From: JABDJZ01 sp047619685
GTDB taxonomy: Bacteria; Bacteroidota; Rhodothermia; Rhodothermales; UBA10348
Length of the DNA stretch: 64,000 nucleotides
Direction of reading: 5' to 3'
Assembly: GCA_047619685.1 (NCBI GenBank)
Contig: JBLHLC010000010.1
Span: forward strand, 53,807-117,806
Position 1 is the stretch's first letter. The number at the start of each line of letters is the position of its first letter. Under the pieces are notes generated by a model. That model searched no databases, was not told the DNA's origin, and worked only from the letters and a program-made list of their open reading frames with translations. The position numbers were made by a program, and so were the translations under genes. Positions 44,201 to 53,432 of this stretch are shown here, one piece after another.

Positions 44201-44788
44201 TTATTTGCCGCCGGTATTGGACTTCCAGAACAATGACGCGCCAGAGCCGCGGTTGTATCCATAACGCCCACCAAATCCGGACTGATCATACCGGTTGTAC
44301 CCGTAAGGTGAGCCATACTGGCCGTAGGGAGACATATGATTCCCGTACGGATTCTGCTGGATCGAGAACTGGATGATCGAGTTCTCTGTAGGGCGATAGG
44401 CCACTTCCGCATTCCGAAGGAATATGCGCCCTCCCTGACCATTCAGGGCATTGTTGGACAACATGCCGGTTGTGCTACCCTCTCCACCCGGCGCGTAGGC
44501 CATTGCCACATCTACACGCGCGGCCAGCTTGTCTGAGAACTGCCAGGCCATCGAATTGGTGTACATGCCCAGACTCCCGCCGTATGACGAGCTGGACATC
44601 TCAATGCTGTGGCTCATCTGAAAGTGGGCCGGGCTGAAGTACTTGTTCAGCGAAAACCCGCTGCCGCCGGTGTCGTAAAGACGGACGGGGGCGTCAATAT
44701 GCGTCGCCTCGGTCCGCAATTGAGCTGAAGCAGGCGCGGTCCCAAAGACCAGCAGGAGCATACAGGCAACAAAAAAAGCGTGTCGCAT
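44201..44788 (-). CDS. Orphan exported protein, Tyr/Gly-rich C-terminus
   Basis: A 195-residue exported protein from the ATG at 44788, with signal peptide FFVACMLLLVFGTAPASAQ. The middle contains barrel-like amphipathic strands (SMAWQFSDKLAARVDVAMAY, RIFLRNAEVAYRPTENSIIQFSIQ). The tail is rich in Tyr, Gly and Pro (SPYGQYGSPYGYNRYDQSG). This suggests an outer-membrane or surface protein. No family recognised. It diverges from tsaD with about 157 bp between. Confidence 0.65.
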   Translation of the reverse strand: MRHAFFVACMLLLVFGTAPASAQLRTEATHIDAPVRLYDTGGSGFSLNKYFSPAHFQMSHSIEMSSSSYGGSLGMYTNSMAWQFSDKLAARVDVAMAYAPGGEGSTTGMLSNNALNGQGGRIFLRNAEVAYRPTENSIIQFSIQQNPYGNHMSPYGQYGSPYGYNRYDQSGFGGRYGYNRGSGASLFWKSNTGGK

Positions 44789-44945
44789 GAGGTTATGGCG
44801 ATGTTTTGGCGGCCGAATCCGGCCGTACCGTATTATAGATGGCACTGGGGCCGTCTGTCAATAACGTAACAGTTCGGCTTTTAGTTCATGGGATAGCGAC
44901 TTCTCTCAGGGTATTTATCAGGCCCTTGGGCGCGGATATTTGGGC

Positions 44946-45944
44946 ATGATTCTAGGCATAGAAACATCTTGTGATGACACCGCCGCCGCCGTGGTGGTGG
45001 ACGGGGTACTCGCGTCCAGCGTGGTTTCCTCTCAACCGGTACATACCCAATTTGGCGGTGTCGTACCGGAACTGGCCTCGCGCGATCACCAGCGCTTGAT
45101 TGTGCCCGTGGTCAGGCAGGCGCTTCAGGAGGCCGGGAAGTCCTACGACGATGTCGAAGCGATCGCGGTCACGCACGGACCAGGGCTTGCAGGGTCGTTG
45201 TTGGTTGGCCTGAGCTTTGCGAAAGGACTCGCTTGGGCGTTGGACAAGCCGCTTATCGGGGTGAACCACCTGGAGGGGCACCTCTTCTCGCTCTTTTTGG
45301 GTGACACCCAGCCTCGGCTCCCGTTTCTCTGTCTGATCGTTTCGGGCGGACACACACAAGTGGTGCGGGTGGAAGAAGACTTCTCGTACGAGACGCTCGG
45401 ACGGACCCGGGACGATGCGGCGGGCGAAGCATTCGACAAGGTGGGTAAGCTCCTGGGTCTCCCCTATCCGGGCGGCCCCGAGGTAGACCGGCGGGCCGCG
45501 GCCGGAAATCCGGAGTTCGTCCGATTCCCCCGCACGCATCTCAAGGGCATCGACTTCTCCTTCAGCGGCATCAAGACCTCAGTCCTGTACTACCTCAACA
45601 AGTTCTCGGACGAGGACAGGGCGCAGCACCTTTTGACACATCTGGACGACCTCTGCGCCTCCTTTCAGGCAGCCACTGTCGAAATGCTGGTCCGCGGATT
45701 GGCGCGCGCCATAAAACAGACGGGAATCAAGGACATTGCGCTGGCTGGCGGCGTGTCGGCCAATACGGGACTTCGCTCCGCCGTGGACGCCCTCGCCCAA
45801 AAGGAACGGCTGACCGTGAGCGTTCCGGAAATACAGTACTGCATGGACAACGCGGCCATGATTGCGATGGCGGGCCACTGGAAACTACAGGCGGGCCGCA
45901 TCAGTCCACTCTCGCTCGCCGCAGAGCCCGGCCTCAAACTATGA
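44946..45944 (+). CDS. tsaD: tRNA N6-adenosine threonylcarbamoyltransferase TsaD
   Basis: A 332-residue member of the Kae1/TsaD family that transfers threonylcarbamoyl to A37 of ANN-decoding tRNAs. ILGIETSCDDTAAAVV, VPELASRDHQ, the metal ligands in GVNHLEGHLFS, and LIVSGGHTQVV followed by AGGVSANTGLR define it. The ATG at 44946 is preferred to the TTG two codons upstream. It overlaps the next gene by 4 bp (ATGA). Confidence 0.96.
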   Translation: MILGIETSCDDTAAAVVVDGVLASSVVSSQPVHTQFGGVVPELASRDHQRLIVPVVRQALQEAGKSYDDVEAIAVTHGPGLAGSLLVGLSFAKGLAWALDKPLIGVNHLEGHLFSLFLGDTQPRLPFLCLIVSGGHTQVVRVEEDFSYETLGRTRDDAAGEAFDKVGKLLGLPYPGGPEVDRRAAAGNPEFVRFPRTHLKGIDFSFSGIKTSVLYYLNKFSDEDRAQHLLTHLDDLCASFQAATVEMLVRGLARAIKQTGIKDIALAGGVSANTGLRSAVDALAQKERLTVSVPEIQYCMDNAAMIAMAGHWKLQAGRISPLSLAAEPGLKL

Positions 45945-46327
45945 GCGCGAAGAACAACGAGTCCGAGATCCAGGCCAAGCTGCGCGCGCTCCTTCCCGAC
46001 CGACCGACCGGGGGAATCGGCGAGGCGCTTGGCGGCTGGCGGGACCGCATCGACCTCCTGGACAGACTGCTGCTGACGCTCCTCAACGAACGGGCTACCT
46101 GCGCCAATGAGATTGGTCAGATGAAGAAACGCCTTGGCCTTCCCGTGTACGTTCCCAGCCGGGAAGAGGAGGTCATTGCCAACGTCCGGGGGAGCAACGA
46201 GGGCCCGCTCCCGGACGCGGCCGTGCAGCATCTTTTTGAGCGGATCATCGACGAAATCCGGTCCCTGGAACGGCGCTCCATGCAGGACGAACCCGGTACG
46301 CCAGACGAGCGTTCTGAAGACAAATAG
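45941..46327 (+). CDS. aroQ: Chorismate mutase, AroQ type
   Basis: A 128-residue all-helical protein with the AroQ-fold active-site pattern: WRDRIDLLDRLLLTLLNER, EIGQMKKRLGLPVYVPSREEEVI, and a third helix ending in IIDEIRSLERR. It would rearrange chorismate to prephenate for Phe/Tyr synthesis. It is monofunctional here, with no fused dehydratase or DAHP synthase. A Gly/Pro-rich N-terminal stretch of about 30 residues precedes the fold. It is coupled to tsaD and 18 bp ahead of mltG. Confidence 0.85.
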   Translation: MSAKNNESEIQAKLRALLPDRPTGGIGEALGGWRDRIDLLDRLLLTLLNERATCANEIGQMKKRLGLPVYVPSREEEVIANVRGSNEGPLPDAAVQHLFERIIDEIRSLERRSMQDEPGTPDERSEDK

Positions 46328-46345
46328 ACCGCAACACCCGCAGGA

Positions 46346-47398
46346 ATGAGCCGAACGATTTGGAAGATTTTTGCCGCCCTCTTTGTACTTGGTGGTCTGG
46401 CTGCGGCAACGGGTGCCTGGATGGGGTTTGCCTCCAACACCCGCGTGTTCGAGGATGAGAAGTCCGTTCTGATCCCATCGGGCTCCTCTCTGGAGGCCGT
46501 CCAGGATTCCCTTGAGGCGGTCGGGATTTTGGATCGGCGCTGGACGTTTGATGCGGTGGCTCGCGGTACCGGCTGGGGAAACCAGATCAAGTCCGGCCAC
46601 TACACGCTGGCCTCTGGCATGTCCAACATCGACATCCTCGGCAAACTTCGGCGGGGAGAACAGACGCCGGTACGACTGACGGTGCGCTCAGGAAGTAGAA
46701 AGGACTTCTTGTCGCGAGCGGCTGCCGCCAATATGGCCTTCTCCGAACAGGATTTCCGAGCCGCATTGAGCGACACCGAGTTTGCCATGAGCCTGGGTAC
46801 GGACACGCTCCATCTCTTCAGCTATCTGCTTCCGGACACATACTTCTTCTATTGGGAGACCTCGCCCAAGGCCGTGATCACGGAGATCAAGAAGACGTTT
46901 GACGCCTTCTATGCCAAGGCCGCCGAGGGCGCGCCAGGGATGCCCGGTGTCCCGCTCACACCGGAGGAGGTCGTCAACATGGCGGCCATCGTGGAGTGGG
47001 AGTCCAGCCTGACCGACGAGAAGCCGACCATCGCCGGCGTATACCTCAACAGGCTCAGGGATCGTTGGGCGCTGCAGGCTGATCCCGCCATCCAGTTTGC
47101 GCTCATCGAGCTTGAAGGCGGCAAGCGCCGCCTCTTCAATCGCGACTACAAACTCCAGCATCCGTACAACACCTACCTGTTCCGCGGCCTGCCTCCCGGA
47201 CCGATCACGAATCCCTCCCGGTCCTCCATTGAGTCGGTGCTCAGGCCGGAGTCGCACCGCTATTATTATTTCGTGGCGAAGGGCGATGGCGGGCACATCT
47301 TCAGCCGAACGCTTGGCGAACACCGCCGCAACGCGCAGGCCTTCTTCAGGCTGATGAACGCTCGGCGCGCCGCGGCCGCCGCAGAAGCGGGCCCTTAG
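46346..47398 (+). CDS. mltG: Endolytic transglycosylase MltG
   Basis: A 350-residue inner-membrane-anchored enzyme that cuts nascent glycan strands and sets their length. The N-terminal span (IFAALFVLGGLAAATGAWMGF) is followed by a LysM-like region and then the YceG domain. The catalytic glutamate is in VNMAAIVEWESSLTDEKPTIAGVYLNRL. YNTYLFRGLPPGPITNPS and YYYFVAKGDGGHIFSRTLGEH are the closing signatures. It is the last clear member of the tsaD-aroQ-mltG run. Confidence 0.95.
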   Translation: MSRTIWKIFAALFVLGGLAAATGAWMGFASNTRVFEDEKSVLIPSGSSLEAVQDSLEAVGILDRRWTFDAVARGTGWGNQIKSGHYTLASGMSNIDILGKLRRGEQTPVRLTVRSGSRKDFLSRAAAANMAFSEQDFRAALSDTEFAMSLGTDTLHLFSYLLPDTYFFYWETSPKAVITEIKKTFDAFYAKAAEGAPGMPGVPLTPEEVVNMAAIVEWESSLTDEKPTIAGVYLNRLRDRWALQADPAIQFALIELEGGKRRLFNRDYKLQHPYNTYLFRGLPPGPITNPSRSSIESVLRPESHRYYYFVAKGDGGHIFSRTLGEHRRNAQAFFRLMNARRAAAAAEAGP

Positions 47399-47486
47399 GC
47401 AAAGGCGGCGGCCCGGGCGGAGGCAGGAATATTGACCTGTGCGGTAGTAGCGCGTACTGTGAGTGCTCAACACCTCCCCCACCCCC

Positions 47487-49844
47487 ATGAACCGCGTTCT
47501 TTCCTTCGTCCTCGTTCTTGCCGCCCTGTTCGCGGTAGTCCCGACCACCTCCGCGCAATACGCGCTCCAATTTGGCTCCTCCGTCGCCATCGCCGGGGAC
47601 GATGTCATTGTGGGCGAAGGCCGCAACCTGCTTCTGCCCGGCAGCAGCTACGTCTTCTCTGCCGGGGCCGACGGTGCTTATGGCCTTTCGGCAACCCTCT
47701 CTGCAGGAGGTGACGCGGCCGACGGCTTCGGGCGGGCCCTGGCGGGCGATGGAAATACCGTGATCGTGGGCGCGCCCCAGGCGTCCCGTGTGTATGTATT
47801 TCGAAAGACGGACAGCGGGGACTGGTCCCAGATTGCCGTCCTGACCTCCAAGGAGATGGGTTTTGGTGGCCACGTGGCCTATTCCTCGGGTCATTTGTTG
47901 GTGGGTGCTGGCGGCGGAAAGGGCGAAACCGGTTCGGCTCACGCCTTCAGGTCTGACGATGGGTATTCCTGGGTCCCCTCCGGCACCTTCGCGGCTAGTG
48001 AACCCGCCCCGGACGACGGGTACGGAACGGCCTTGTCGGTCAGCGGGACCCGCGCGGCCATCGGCGCTCCAGGTGTCAACGAGAGGGCTGGCATGGTCCA
48101 GACCCTGCAATTTGACGGCGCGACCGGCATGTGGACGGATTTCGGAATCGTGACGCACCCGGCCCCCCTGGAGGGTGACGGCTTTGGTTCATCGGTCCTG
48201 GTGGCCTTCGACTATCTGGGCATCGGCGCGCCCGGGCGAGACGCACTGACAGGGTCCGCCTTGTCCTTCAAACGCGCCGCCGAGGATGCGGAGTGGGCCC
48301 TCAACAGCAAGATGGCACCGTTCGATTCCCGGTCTGGCGAAGGATTTGGCAGTGCCTTGGCCTTCGGTGGCAATCAGGTACTGGTTGGCGCCCCGGGCGT
48401 TGGCGCGCGGGAAGGCGGGTTGTACCGGTTCACACCCGATCCCGAGACCGGACGCATGGTGACCACCGAAATCGAGCAGCCCGAAGCCGTTCACTTCCGT
48501 TCTGGAATGGGGGGCGCCTTGGCAGCCGCCGGCAACTTGGCCGTGGCCGGTGCGAACGGTCAAGACAACTTCGAGGGCGTCGCGTATATCTACCTGGCTA
48601 CCGAGGCAGGATGGTCTTCGCCCCAGATGGTTTTCCACGACTCCGGGAAGTTCGACTCCGTGGTGGGTGCTGCCTCCGAGTGCGAGGATGACAAGGCCGG
48701 AGGGTTTGCGTGCTCCGAGGTGGACATGATGAGCTTTCTGACCCGCGGCGACGTCGGCGCCGGCCGAGGCATTCAGATGAACGATGTCTGGGGATGGGAA
48801 GACCCCGAGACCGGCGGCGAGTATGCCATCATCGGGCGCACCGACGGCACGTCGTTCGTTAACCTCAGCGACCCCTACAACCCCGTATATCTGGGTAATC
48901 TGGCGAAAACGGCGACTGCCAATCAAAGCCTGTGGCGCGACATGAAGGTCTACAAGGACCACGCATTCATCGTGGCGGACGGCGCCGGGGCTCATCACAT
49001 GCAGATTTTCGATCTCCGGCAGCTTCGCGATGTGACCGATGCACCCGTGGAGTTCGAAGAAACCGCCATCTATAAGGGCGTCTTCAGCTCGCACAATATT
49101 GTGATCAACGAAGAATCCGGCTTCGCCTATGCTGTGGGCAGCGATTCCGGAGGCGAGAGCTGCGGCGGCGCGCTTCACATGATTGACGTTCGCGATCCCG
49201 CCAACCCTGTCTTCGCCGGTTGCTTTGCGGACCGCCGGACAGGACGAGGCGGATCGGGCACGACACACGACGCCCAGTGCGTCTCTTACCACGGCCCGGA
49301 CCCGGACTATAGCGGGCGTGAAGTGTGTCTGTCGTCCAACGGCACCGCCCTCTCGATTGCCGATGTGACCGACAAAAGCAATCCCACCGCCATTTCGATG
49401 GCCGTGTACCCGAACGTCGCCTACGCCCATCAGGGATGGTTCGACGAGGAGCACCGTTACTTCTATCTCAACGACGAGGGAGATGAGGCTTCCGGACTCG
49501 TGGACGCCACCCGCACGCTCATCTTCGACCTGACTGACCTCGATGACCCCGTACTCAGCGACGAATATTTCGCGGAAGACAACGCCATCGACCACAATCT
49601 GTACATCAAGGACAACCTGATGTACCAGACCAACTACCAGGCGGGACTCCGCATCATCGACATCACCAACCGGGAGGCGCCCGTCGAGGTGGGCTTCTTC
49701 GATACCGTCCCGTACGGCAAGAACGACAGCTCGCCCGTCCTGGGCGCCTGGTCATCGTACCCGTACTTCAAGAGCGGCGTGATCGTGGTGACATCGGGGC
49801 GCGAGGGCGTGTTCTTTCTGAAGAAGAAGAACATCGACACCTAG
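47487..49844 (+). CDS. Choice-of-anchor B family protein with FG-GAP-type propeller
   Basis: A 785-residue exported protein with signal peptide VLSFVLVLAALFAVVPTTSAQ. Residues about 25-390 form repeated FG-GAP-like blades (SVAIAGDDVIVGEG, GRALAGDGNTVIVGAPQ, GTALSVSGTRAAIGAPG, SALAFGGNQVLVGAPG). The second half is the choice-of-anchor B domain with LVIVD-type repeats (GTSFVNLSDPYNPVYLGNL, LHMIDVRDPANPVFAGCF, LRIIDITNREAPVEVGFFD) and a conserved histidine-rich part (SSHNIVINEESGFAYAVG). The family is surface-associated with unknown function. No T9SS tail is visible. Confidence 0.85.
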   Translation: MNRVLSFVLVLAALFAVVPTTSAQYALQFGSSVAIAGDDVIVGEGRNLLLPGSSYVFSAGADGAYGLSATLSAGGDAADGFGRALAGDGNTVIVGAPQASRVYVFRKTDSGDWSQIAVLTSKEMGFGGHVAYSSGHLLVGAGGGKGETGSAHAFRSDDGYSWVPSGTFAASEPAPDDGYGTALSVSGTRAAIGAPGVNERAGMVQTLQFDGATGMWTDFGIVTHPAPLEGDGFGSSVLVAFDYLGIGAPGRDALTGSALSFKRAAEDAEWALNSKMAPFDSRSGEGFGSALAFGGNQVLVGAPGVGAREGGLYRFTPDPETGRMVTTEIEQPEAVHFRSGMGGALAAAGNLAVAGANGQDNFEGVAYIYLATEAGWSSPQMVFHDSGKFDSVVGAASECEDDKAGGFACSEVDMMSFLTRGDVGAGRGIQMNDVWGWEDPETGGEYAIIGRTDGTSFVNLSDPYNPVYLGNLAKTATANQSLWRDMKVYKDHAFIVADGAGAHHMQIFDLRQLRDVTDAPVEFEETAIYKGVFSSHNIVINEESGFAYAVGSDSGGESCGGALHMIDVRDPANPVFAGCFADRRTGRGGSGTTHDAQCVSYHGPDPDYSGREVCLSSNGTALSIADVTDKSNPTAISMAVYPNVAYAHQGWFDEEHRYFYLNDEGDEASGLVDATRTLIFDLTDLDDPVLSDEYFAEDNAIDHNLYIKDNLMYQTNYQAGLRIIDITNREAPVEVGFFDTVPYGKNDSSPVLGAWSSYPYFKSGVIVVTSGREGVFFLKKKNIDT

Positions 49845-49861
49845 CCGCCCGGGCCGGGCGG
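49845..49861. terminator. Possible bidirectional hairpin between convergent genes
   Basis: CCGCCCG, loop GGC, CGGGCGG forms a perfect 7-bp stem directly after the stop of the choice-of-anchor B gene and 15 bp before the stop of the convergent FadL-like gene. No T tract follows, so the termination role is inferred from position only. Confidence 0.3.
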
Positions 49862-49876
49862 GCCTGCGTTGGGGCC

Positions 49877-51418
49877 CTAGAGCCCCATGCGCACACCCAA
49901 GGACACGTAACCCCTGGTCAACTCCTCGCTGACTAGCGGGGCGTTGTCTACTTCTGCGTAGGGGCTGTACTGGTCCTCGAATACCTCGGCCATGACGCCA
50001 AAATCAAAGGCGAACTGCCTGTTGACCAGGTAGCTGAAGCCAAGGGAGACTACTCCGCGGTCGCGATCAAGGCCGGCGCTGGATGTCCGTGCATCGGGAT
50101 AACCCGCGAAGCCTCCCCGGAGCTGGAATTTGTCCATGCGGTACTCCGCCGCAATTCTCACGTTGACCGTGGACTCAAAACTCCGCCGGATATCCAGGTT
50201 CTGCTCGGCGAACGAGAAGTCGCGCGAGTCCAATTCCATCTGGGACCAGTCAACGAACTCCAGGTCGCCCGAGAGTGAGAACGGTCCGCTGTCAAACGCT
50301 ACGCCTGCTTCCAGACGCCAGGGTGACCGGAGGTCGTAGTCGAAAGAGCCGCGGCCTTCGTCCTCGTCAAAGGCATCTCCGTAGGCATAGGAATCTCCGT
50401 TGTCGAACCCGGTGAGGAGCGTGGTGTCGAAGTCTTCCGATATCGAGTAGTACGTGGGCGTCTCGACCGAGAGGCCGACGCGGACGTTATCAGAGACCTC
50501 CGCCGAAACGCCGGCGCGCAGATTGATGCCAACCAGGCGGGATTCGAAGCTTTCCGTAAAGGTCAGGTAGTCGAAGTCCGTTGTTCCGTTGGTCCCGTCG
50601 TTGTCGTTGAAAACATCATCCTCGTCCAGGATGCGCGTGTACTGGTAGCGCCCAAACGGGACGTTGAGGCTGACGCCCACCATCACGCCTTCGGCTGCTT
50701 CCATGGCCCCGGCAAGGGCGAATTCCTGGACGCTCCCTTCTTCCGAGACCAGGCCCGACTGCTGCACCCTGCCGAACGAGACCGCCGGCGAGAACGGAAC
50801 CGCGTCTCCCGCAGCAACCGCATCGGCATTCAGGTCGATGGCATAGGTCTCGAAACCGATGAACGACAATGGGCGCGAGAACTCGGGGAACGTCTCTCCC
50901 CCGTCCTCAACCAGACTGAATTCGTTTGAAAGCGGCATCAGGAAGTCTGTGAGCGAGTTCAGGCCGTTTTCCCCGTCGAAACGAAGCGAGCGCTGAAAGC
51001 TGGAAACCTGCGAGACACCGAAGCCCAGGACCATCGACCCCTGGCTTGTGGGGAATTTGTACGCGTAGGACAGGTCGCCCAGTTGGGTCGTGTTCAGCTC
51101 GGAGGTCGAGGCCGAACTCGGCCCTCCAACCGTCGAGAAGATGGCGTCGTCCTGAACACTGGTGGTGTTCAGACTCAGCGAGAATGCGCCGCGGTCCAGC
51201 AGCCCCAATCCGGCTGGATTGCGAAAGATGTCCGCGAGATCACCGCGACCCGCCGCGCCCACGCCCGCAGATCCAATCAGGATCGGTGAGGACAGCGGCA
51301 GACGCTTAGAAATGCGATATGCGTCAGCGCCCGTCTGCGCCACAGCTGCAGGGGCCAACAGACCACCGAGGGATAGAGCGAATGCCACCAGGGCGATCGG
51401 TAAAGACTTGGCTTTCAT
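49877..51418 (-). CDS. OmpP1/FadL-family outer-membrane transporter
   Basis: A 513-residue barrel from ATG 51418 with signal peptide SLPIALVAFALSLGGLLAPAAVAQ. The mature N-terminus has SSPILIGSAGVGAAGRGDLADIFRNPAGLGLL, the FadL-type hatch with the NPA box. Many strands follow, up to GYVSLGVRMGL. FadL-type channels carry hydrophobic compounds such as fatty acids or aromatics across the outer membrane. The substrate is unknown. The upstream reading from 51490 has no signal and is not used. Confidence 0.82.
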   Translation of the reverse strand: MKAKSLPIALVAFALSLGGLLAPAAVAQTGADAYRISKRLPLSSPILIGSAGVGAAGRGDLADIFRNPAGLGLLDRGAFSLSLNTTSVQDDAIFSTVGGPSSASTSELNTTQLGDLSYAYKFPTSQGSMVLGFGVSQVSSFQRSLRFDGENGLNSLTDFLMPLSNEFSLVEDGGETFPEFSRPLSFIGFETYAIDLNADAVAAGDAVPFSPAVSFGRVQQSGLVSEEGSVQEFALAGAMEAAEGVMVGVSLNVPFGRYQYTRILDEDDVFNDNDGTNGTTDFDYLTFTESFESRLVGINLRAGVSAEVSDNVRVGLSVETPTYYSISEDFDTTLLTGFDNGDSYAYGDAFDEDEGRGSFDYDLRSPWRLEAGVAFDSGPFSLSGDLEFVDWSQMELDSRDFSFAEQNLDIRRSFESTVNVRIAAEYRMDKFQLRGGFAGYPDARTSSAGLDRDRGVVSLGFSYLVNRQFAFDFGVMAEVFEDQYSPYAEVDNAPLVSEELTRGYVSLGVRMGL

Positions 51419-51523
51419 GGACGTTGAGTCTGGAAGTACCGTTGAAGGGCGGGTGTCGTAGCGACGCAACTCACCCATTGGCGTCATCAAAATAGGTTGA
51501 CAGATGCTAGACTACGCGGCTGC

Positions 51524-52990
51524 CTAGAGCGTACCGCCGCGCGAGCCTCGCCGGGTTGTGGAACCGCTGCTGGAGCTGCTGCCGGAGCTGCCGGAGCTGC
51601 CGGAGGAGCGGGTTGCGCTTCCGCTGCTTCTGGAGGCCGGCGGCGATGATGACCGGGTTGAGCTGCCGCTGCTTCTGGAGCTGCTGCCGGAGGACCGCGT
51701 TGAGCTGCCGCTGCTGCGGGAGGCTGGCGGCGATGAGGACCGGGTTGAGCTGCCACTGCTTCTAGAGCTACTGCCGGAGGACCGGGTTGAGCTGCCCGTG
51801 CTGCGGGAGCTGCTGCCGGAAGACCGTGTGCTTGGAGCCCGTGAGGTCCGCGTGCTTGGAGCCCGGGATGTTCGCGTGCTTGGGGCCCGGGATGTTCGCG
51901 TGCTCGGCCGGGTTGAGGTTGATCGCGTGGATGTCCCTCTGCTGGACGAAGAGCGCGTGCTCGTGCCGCGGGAAGTGCTGGTGCCAGAACTGGTGCGCCT
52001 GCTGGTGCTGGTGCCCCGGCTTGAGGTCGTGCTGGTGCCTCTGGTCGTACTGGTGCCTCGGCTTGAGCTTGTGCTGGTGCCTCTGCTTGTGGCTCGCGTT
52101 GTGCCCCTCGTGCTCGACGACCGCGTCGTTCCGCTGGAGGAAGACCCAAACGTAGACCTGGTGGTGCCGCGGGTCGCAGCGGATGATCCATCCCGGGTTA
52201 CCGAGCCGCGCGTCGAGCGGGTGGCGCTACCCTTGGCTGCCGATGAAGCTGAGCCGCTCCTCACGATGTTGCGCGTGCCGTCCAAAGAACTGCCGTCGCG
52301 ACCGCCGCGAGTGACTCCCCGGGTGCCGCTTGTGGTGGAAGCCACACCGCCGCGGCCCATCGTGCTGCCACGCGGTCCATACGTGCCGCCATTGCGAGCA
52401 ATGGCCTGACCCGTCGAGCGGTAAGGAGAGCCGAAACCACCATACCCACCATACCCGCCATACCCGCCGTAACCGCCGTAACCACCATACCCGCCGTAAC
52501 CGCCATAGCTACCGTAACCGTAACCGCCGTAGCTACCGTAACCGTAACCGCCGTAGCTGCCAAATCCGTGTCCGTAGCCGAAGGGCGAGTAGCCGTATCC
52601 ACCGAAACCGCCCCAAGGGTTGTACCGACCGCCGTACCCATAACCAAAGCCAATCGAGACGTAGGAGGTGGGATAGTCACACCACAGATAATCCCAGCAA
52701 TTCCGGTACATCGAATCGTAGTAGCGTCCGAAGTAGTTCGAGTAGGCGCCTGGACGACTGTACCAGTTGTCGCCATCATCGTCGTAGTAGACCTCGGTGG
52801 CGATGCGATTTCCGTCGTCATCGTACTCCTCGTAGACTTCGACGTCGGCGTTATCGTCGTAGTCATCGTAATCCACCATGGCCATCTGCGTGTAGCAGCC
52901 GGTCATGAGGAAGGCCGCCAGGAGCGGCAGGATCGAATAAAGGAACCGGGGCGAGGATGTTTGCAGGGTCTGCATGGCGGTTCGTGTCAT
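51524..52990 (-). CDS. Low-complexity Ser/Thr/Arg-rich lipoprotein with a GYGG repeat region
   Basis: A 488-residue predicted lipoprotein. A signal sequence ending in LLAAFLMTGC (lipobox MTGC) is followed by an acidic segment (DYDDYDDNADVEVYEEYDDD). A tract of GYGGYGG and GSYGGYGY repeats comes next (about residues 130-190). The last roughly 280 residues are made almost only of Ser, Thr, Arg and Gly (RGTSTSSSRGTSTTRGTS, STRTSRAPSTRTSRAP, SSGSSTRSSGSS). The reading frame is intact through highly repetitive DNA. It is probably a disordered surface or matrix protein; no family is known to me. Start candidates are ATG 52990 and ATG 52975. Confidence 0.75.
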   Translation of the reverse strand: MTRTAMQTLQTSSPRFLYSILPLLAAFLMTGCYTQMAMVDYDDYDDNADVEVYEEYDDDGNRIATEVYYDDDGDNWYSRPGAYSNYFGRYYDSMYRNCWDYLWCDYPTSYVSIGFGYGYGGRYNPWGGFGGYGYSPFGYGHGFGSYGGYGYGSYGGYGYGSYGGYGGYGGYGGYGGYGGYGGYGGFGSPYRSTGQAIARNGGTYGPRGSTMGRGGVASTTSGTRGVTRGGRDGSSLDGTRNIVRSGSASSAAKGSATRSTRGSVTRDGSSAATRGTTRSTFGSSSSGTTRSSSTRGTTRATSRGTSTSSSRGTSTTRGTSTTSSRGTSTSRRTSSGTSTSRGTSTRSSSSRGTSTRSTSTRPSTRTSRAPSTRTSRAPSTRTSRAPSTRSSGSSSRSTGSSTRSSGSSSRSSGSSTRSSSPPASRSSGSSTRSSGSSSRSSGSSTRSSSPPASRSSGSATRSSGSSGSSGSSSSSGSTTRRGSRGGTL

Positions 52991-53432
52991 TTCTTGAGGG
53001 TTGCTACTCGGTGACATACCAAAATGTTACCGTAAACGACCGGCGATGAGGTTAATTTGCACTGCCCTACCACTTTTATCGGTCATCTTTTGGGAAACTG
53101 GTGAAATCACTTCGTTGCGGGCGTTTTCCGTGTGTAGTTAAAATACGGCAAAGACCCAGCCATTCGCTTGGATGGGCCCGGAACCACCCGTTTTGGACAC
53201 CCTTGGTCTGGAGATGTACTGTTTAGGGATCAGTGAGTGTACAGTATGCCTGACGGAAGGGCGCGGGCGTGGTTGGCGTGATGCTCTGCTGGCTTGACGA
53301 GTTTTGCGCCCAGATACGGGCAGCGCGGAAGGCGTTGAAAATACGGCAAAGACCCGCCCCGTCGGGGGGAACGGCTCAGGACGCGCGTATGTATGCGACT
53401 TCCCTCACACGATGTTCTGACTCTCGTACACT
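52991..53432. other. Intergenic region with an 18-bp direct repeat
   Basis: No gene is visible between the divergent low-complexity lipoprotein and proS. AAAATACGGCAAAGACCC occurs at 53140-53157 and again at 53338-53355, each followed by a short C/G-rich inverted repeat. The flanking sequence is AT-richer than average around 53018-53050 and likely holds the promoters of both genes. Confidence 0.6.

Noticed and set aside
48189..49595. Long minus-strand open frame opposite the choice-of-anchor B gene
   Set aside because: Shadow of a well-supported gene; composition and lack of motifs argue against coding. The frames opposite the DUF2723 gene (34690-35904) and the low-complexity lipoprotein (51558-52409) were rejected for the same reason.
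51540..52110. Possible CRISPR array or minisatellite
   Set aside because: The repeats are short, irregular and in phase with a continuous reading frame; there are no equal-length unique spacers and no cas genes.
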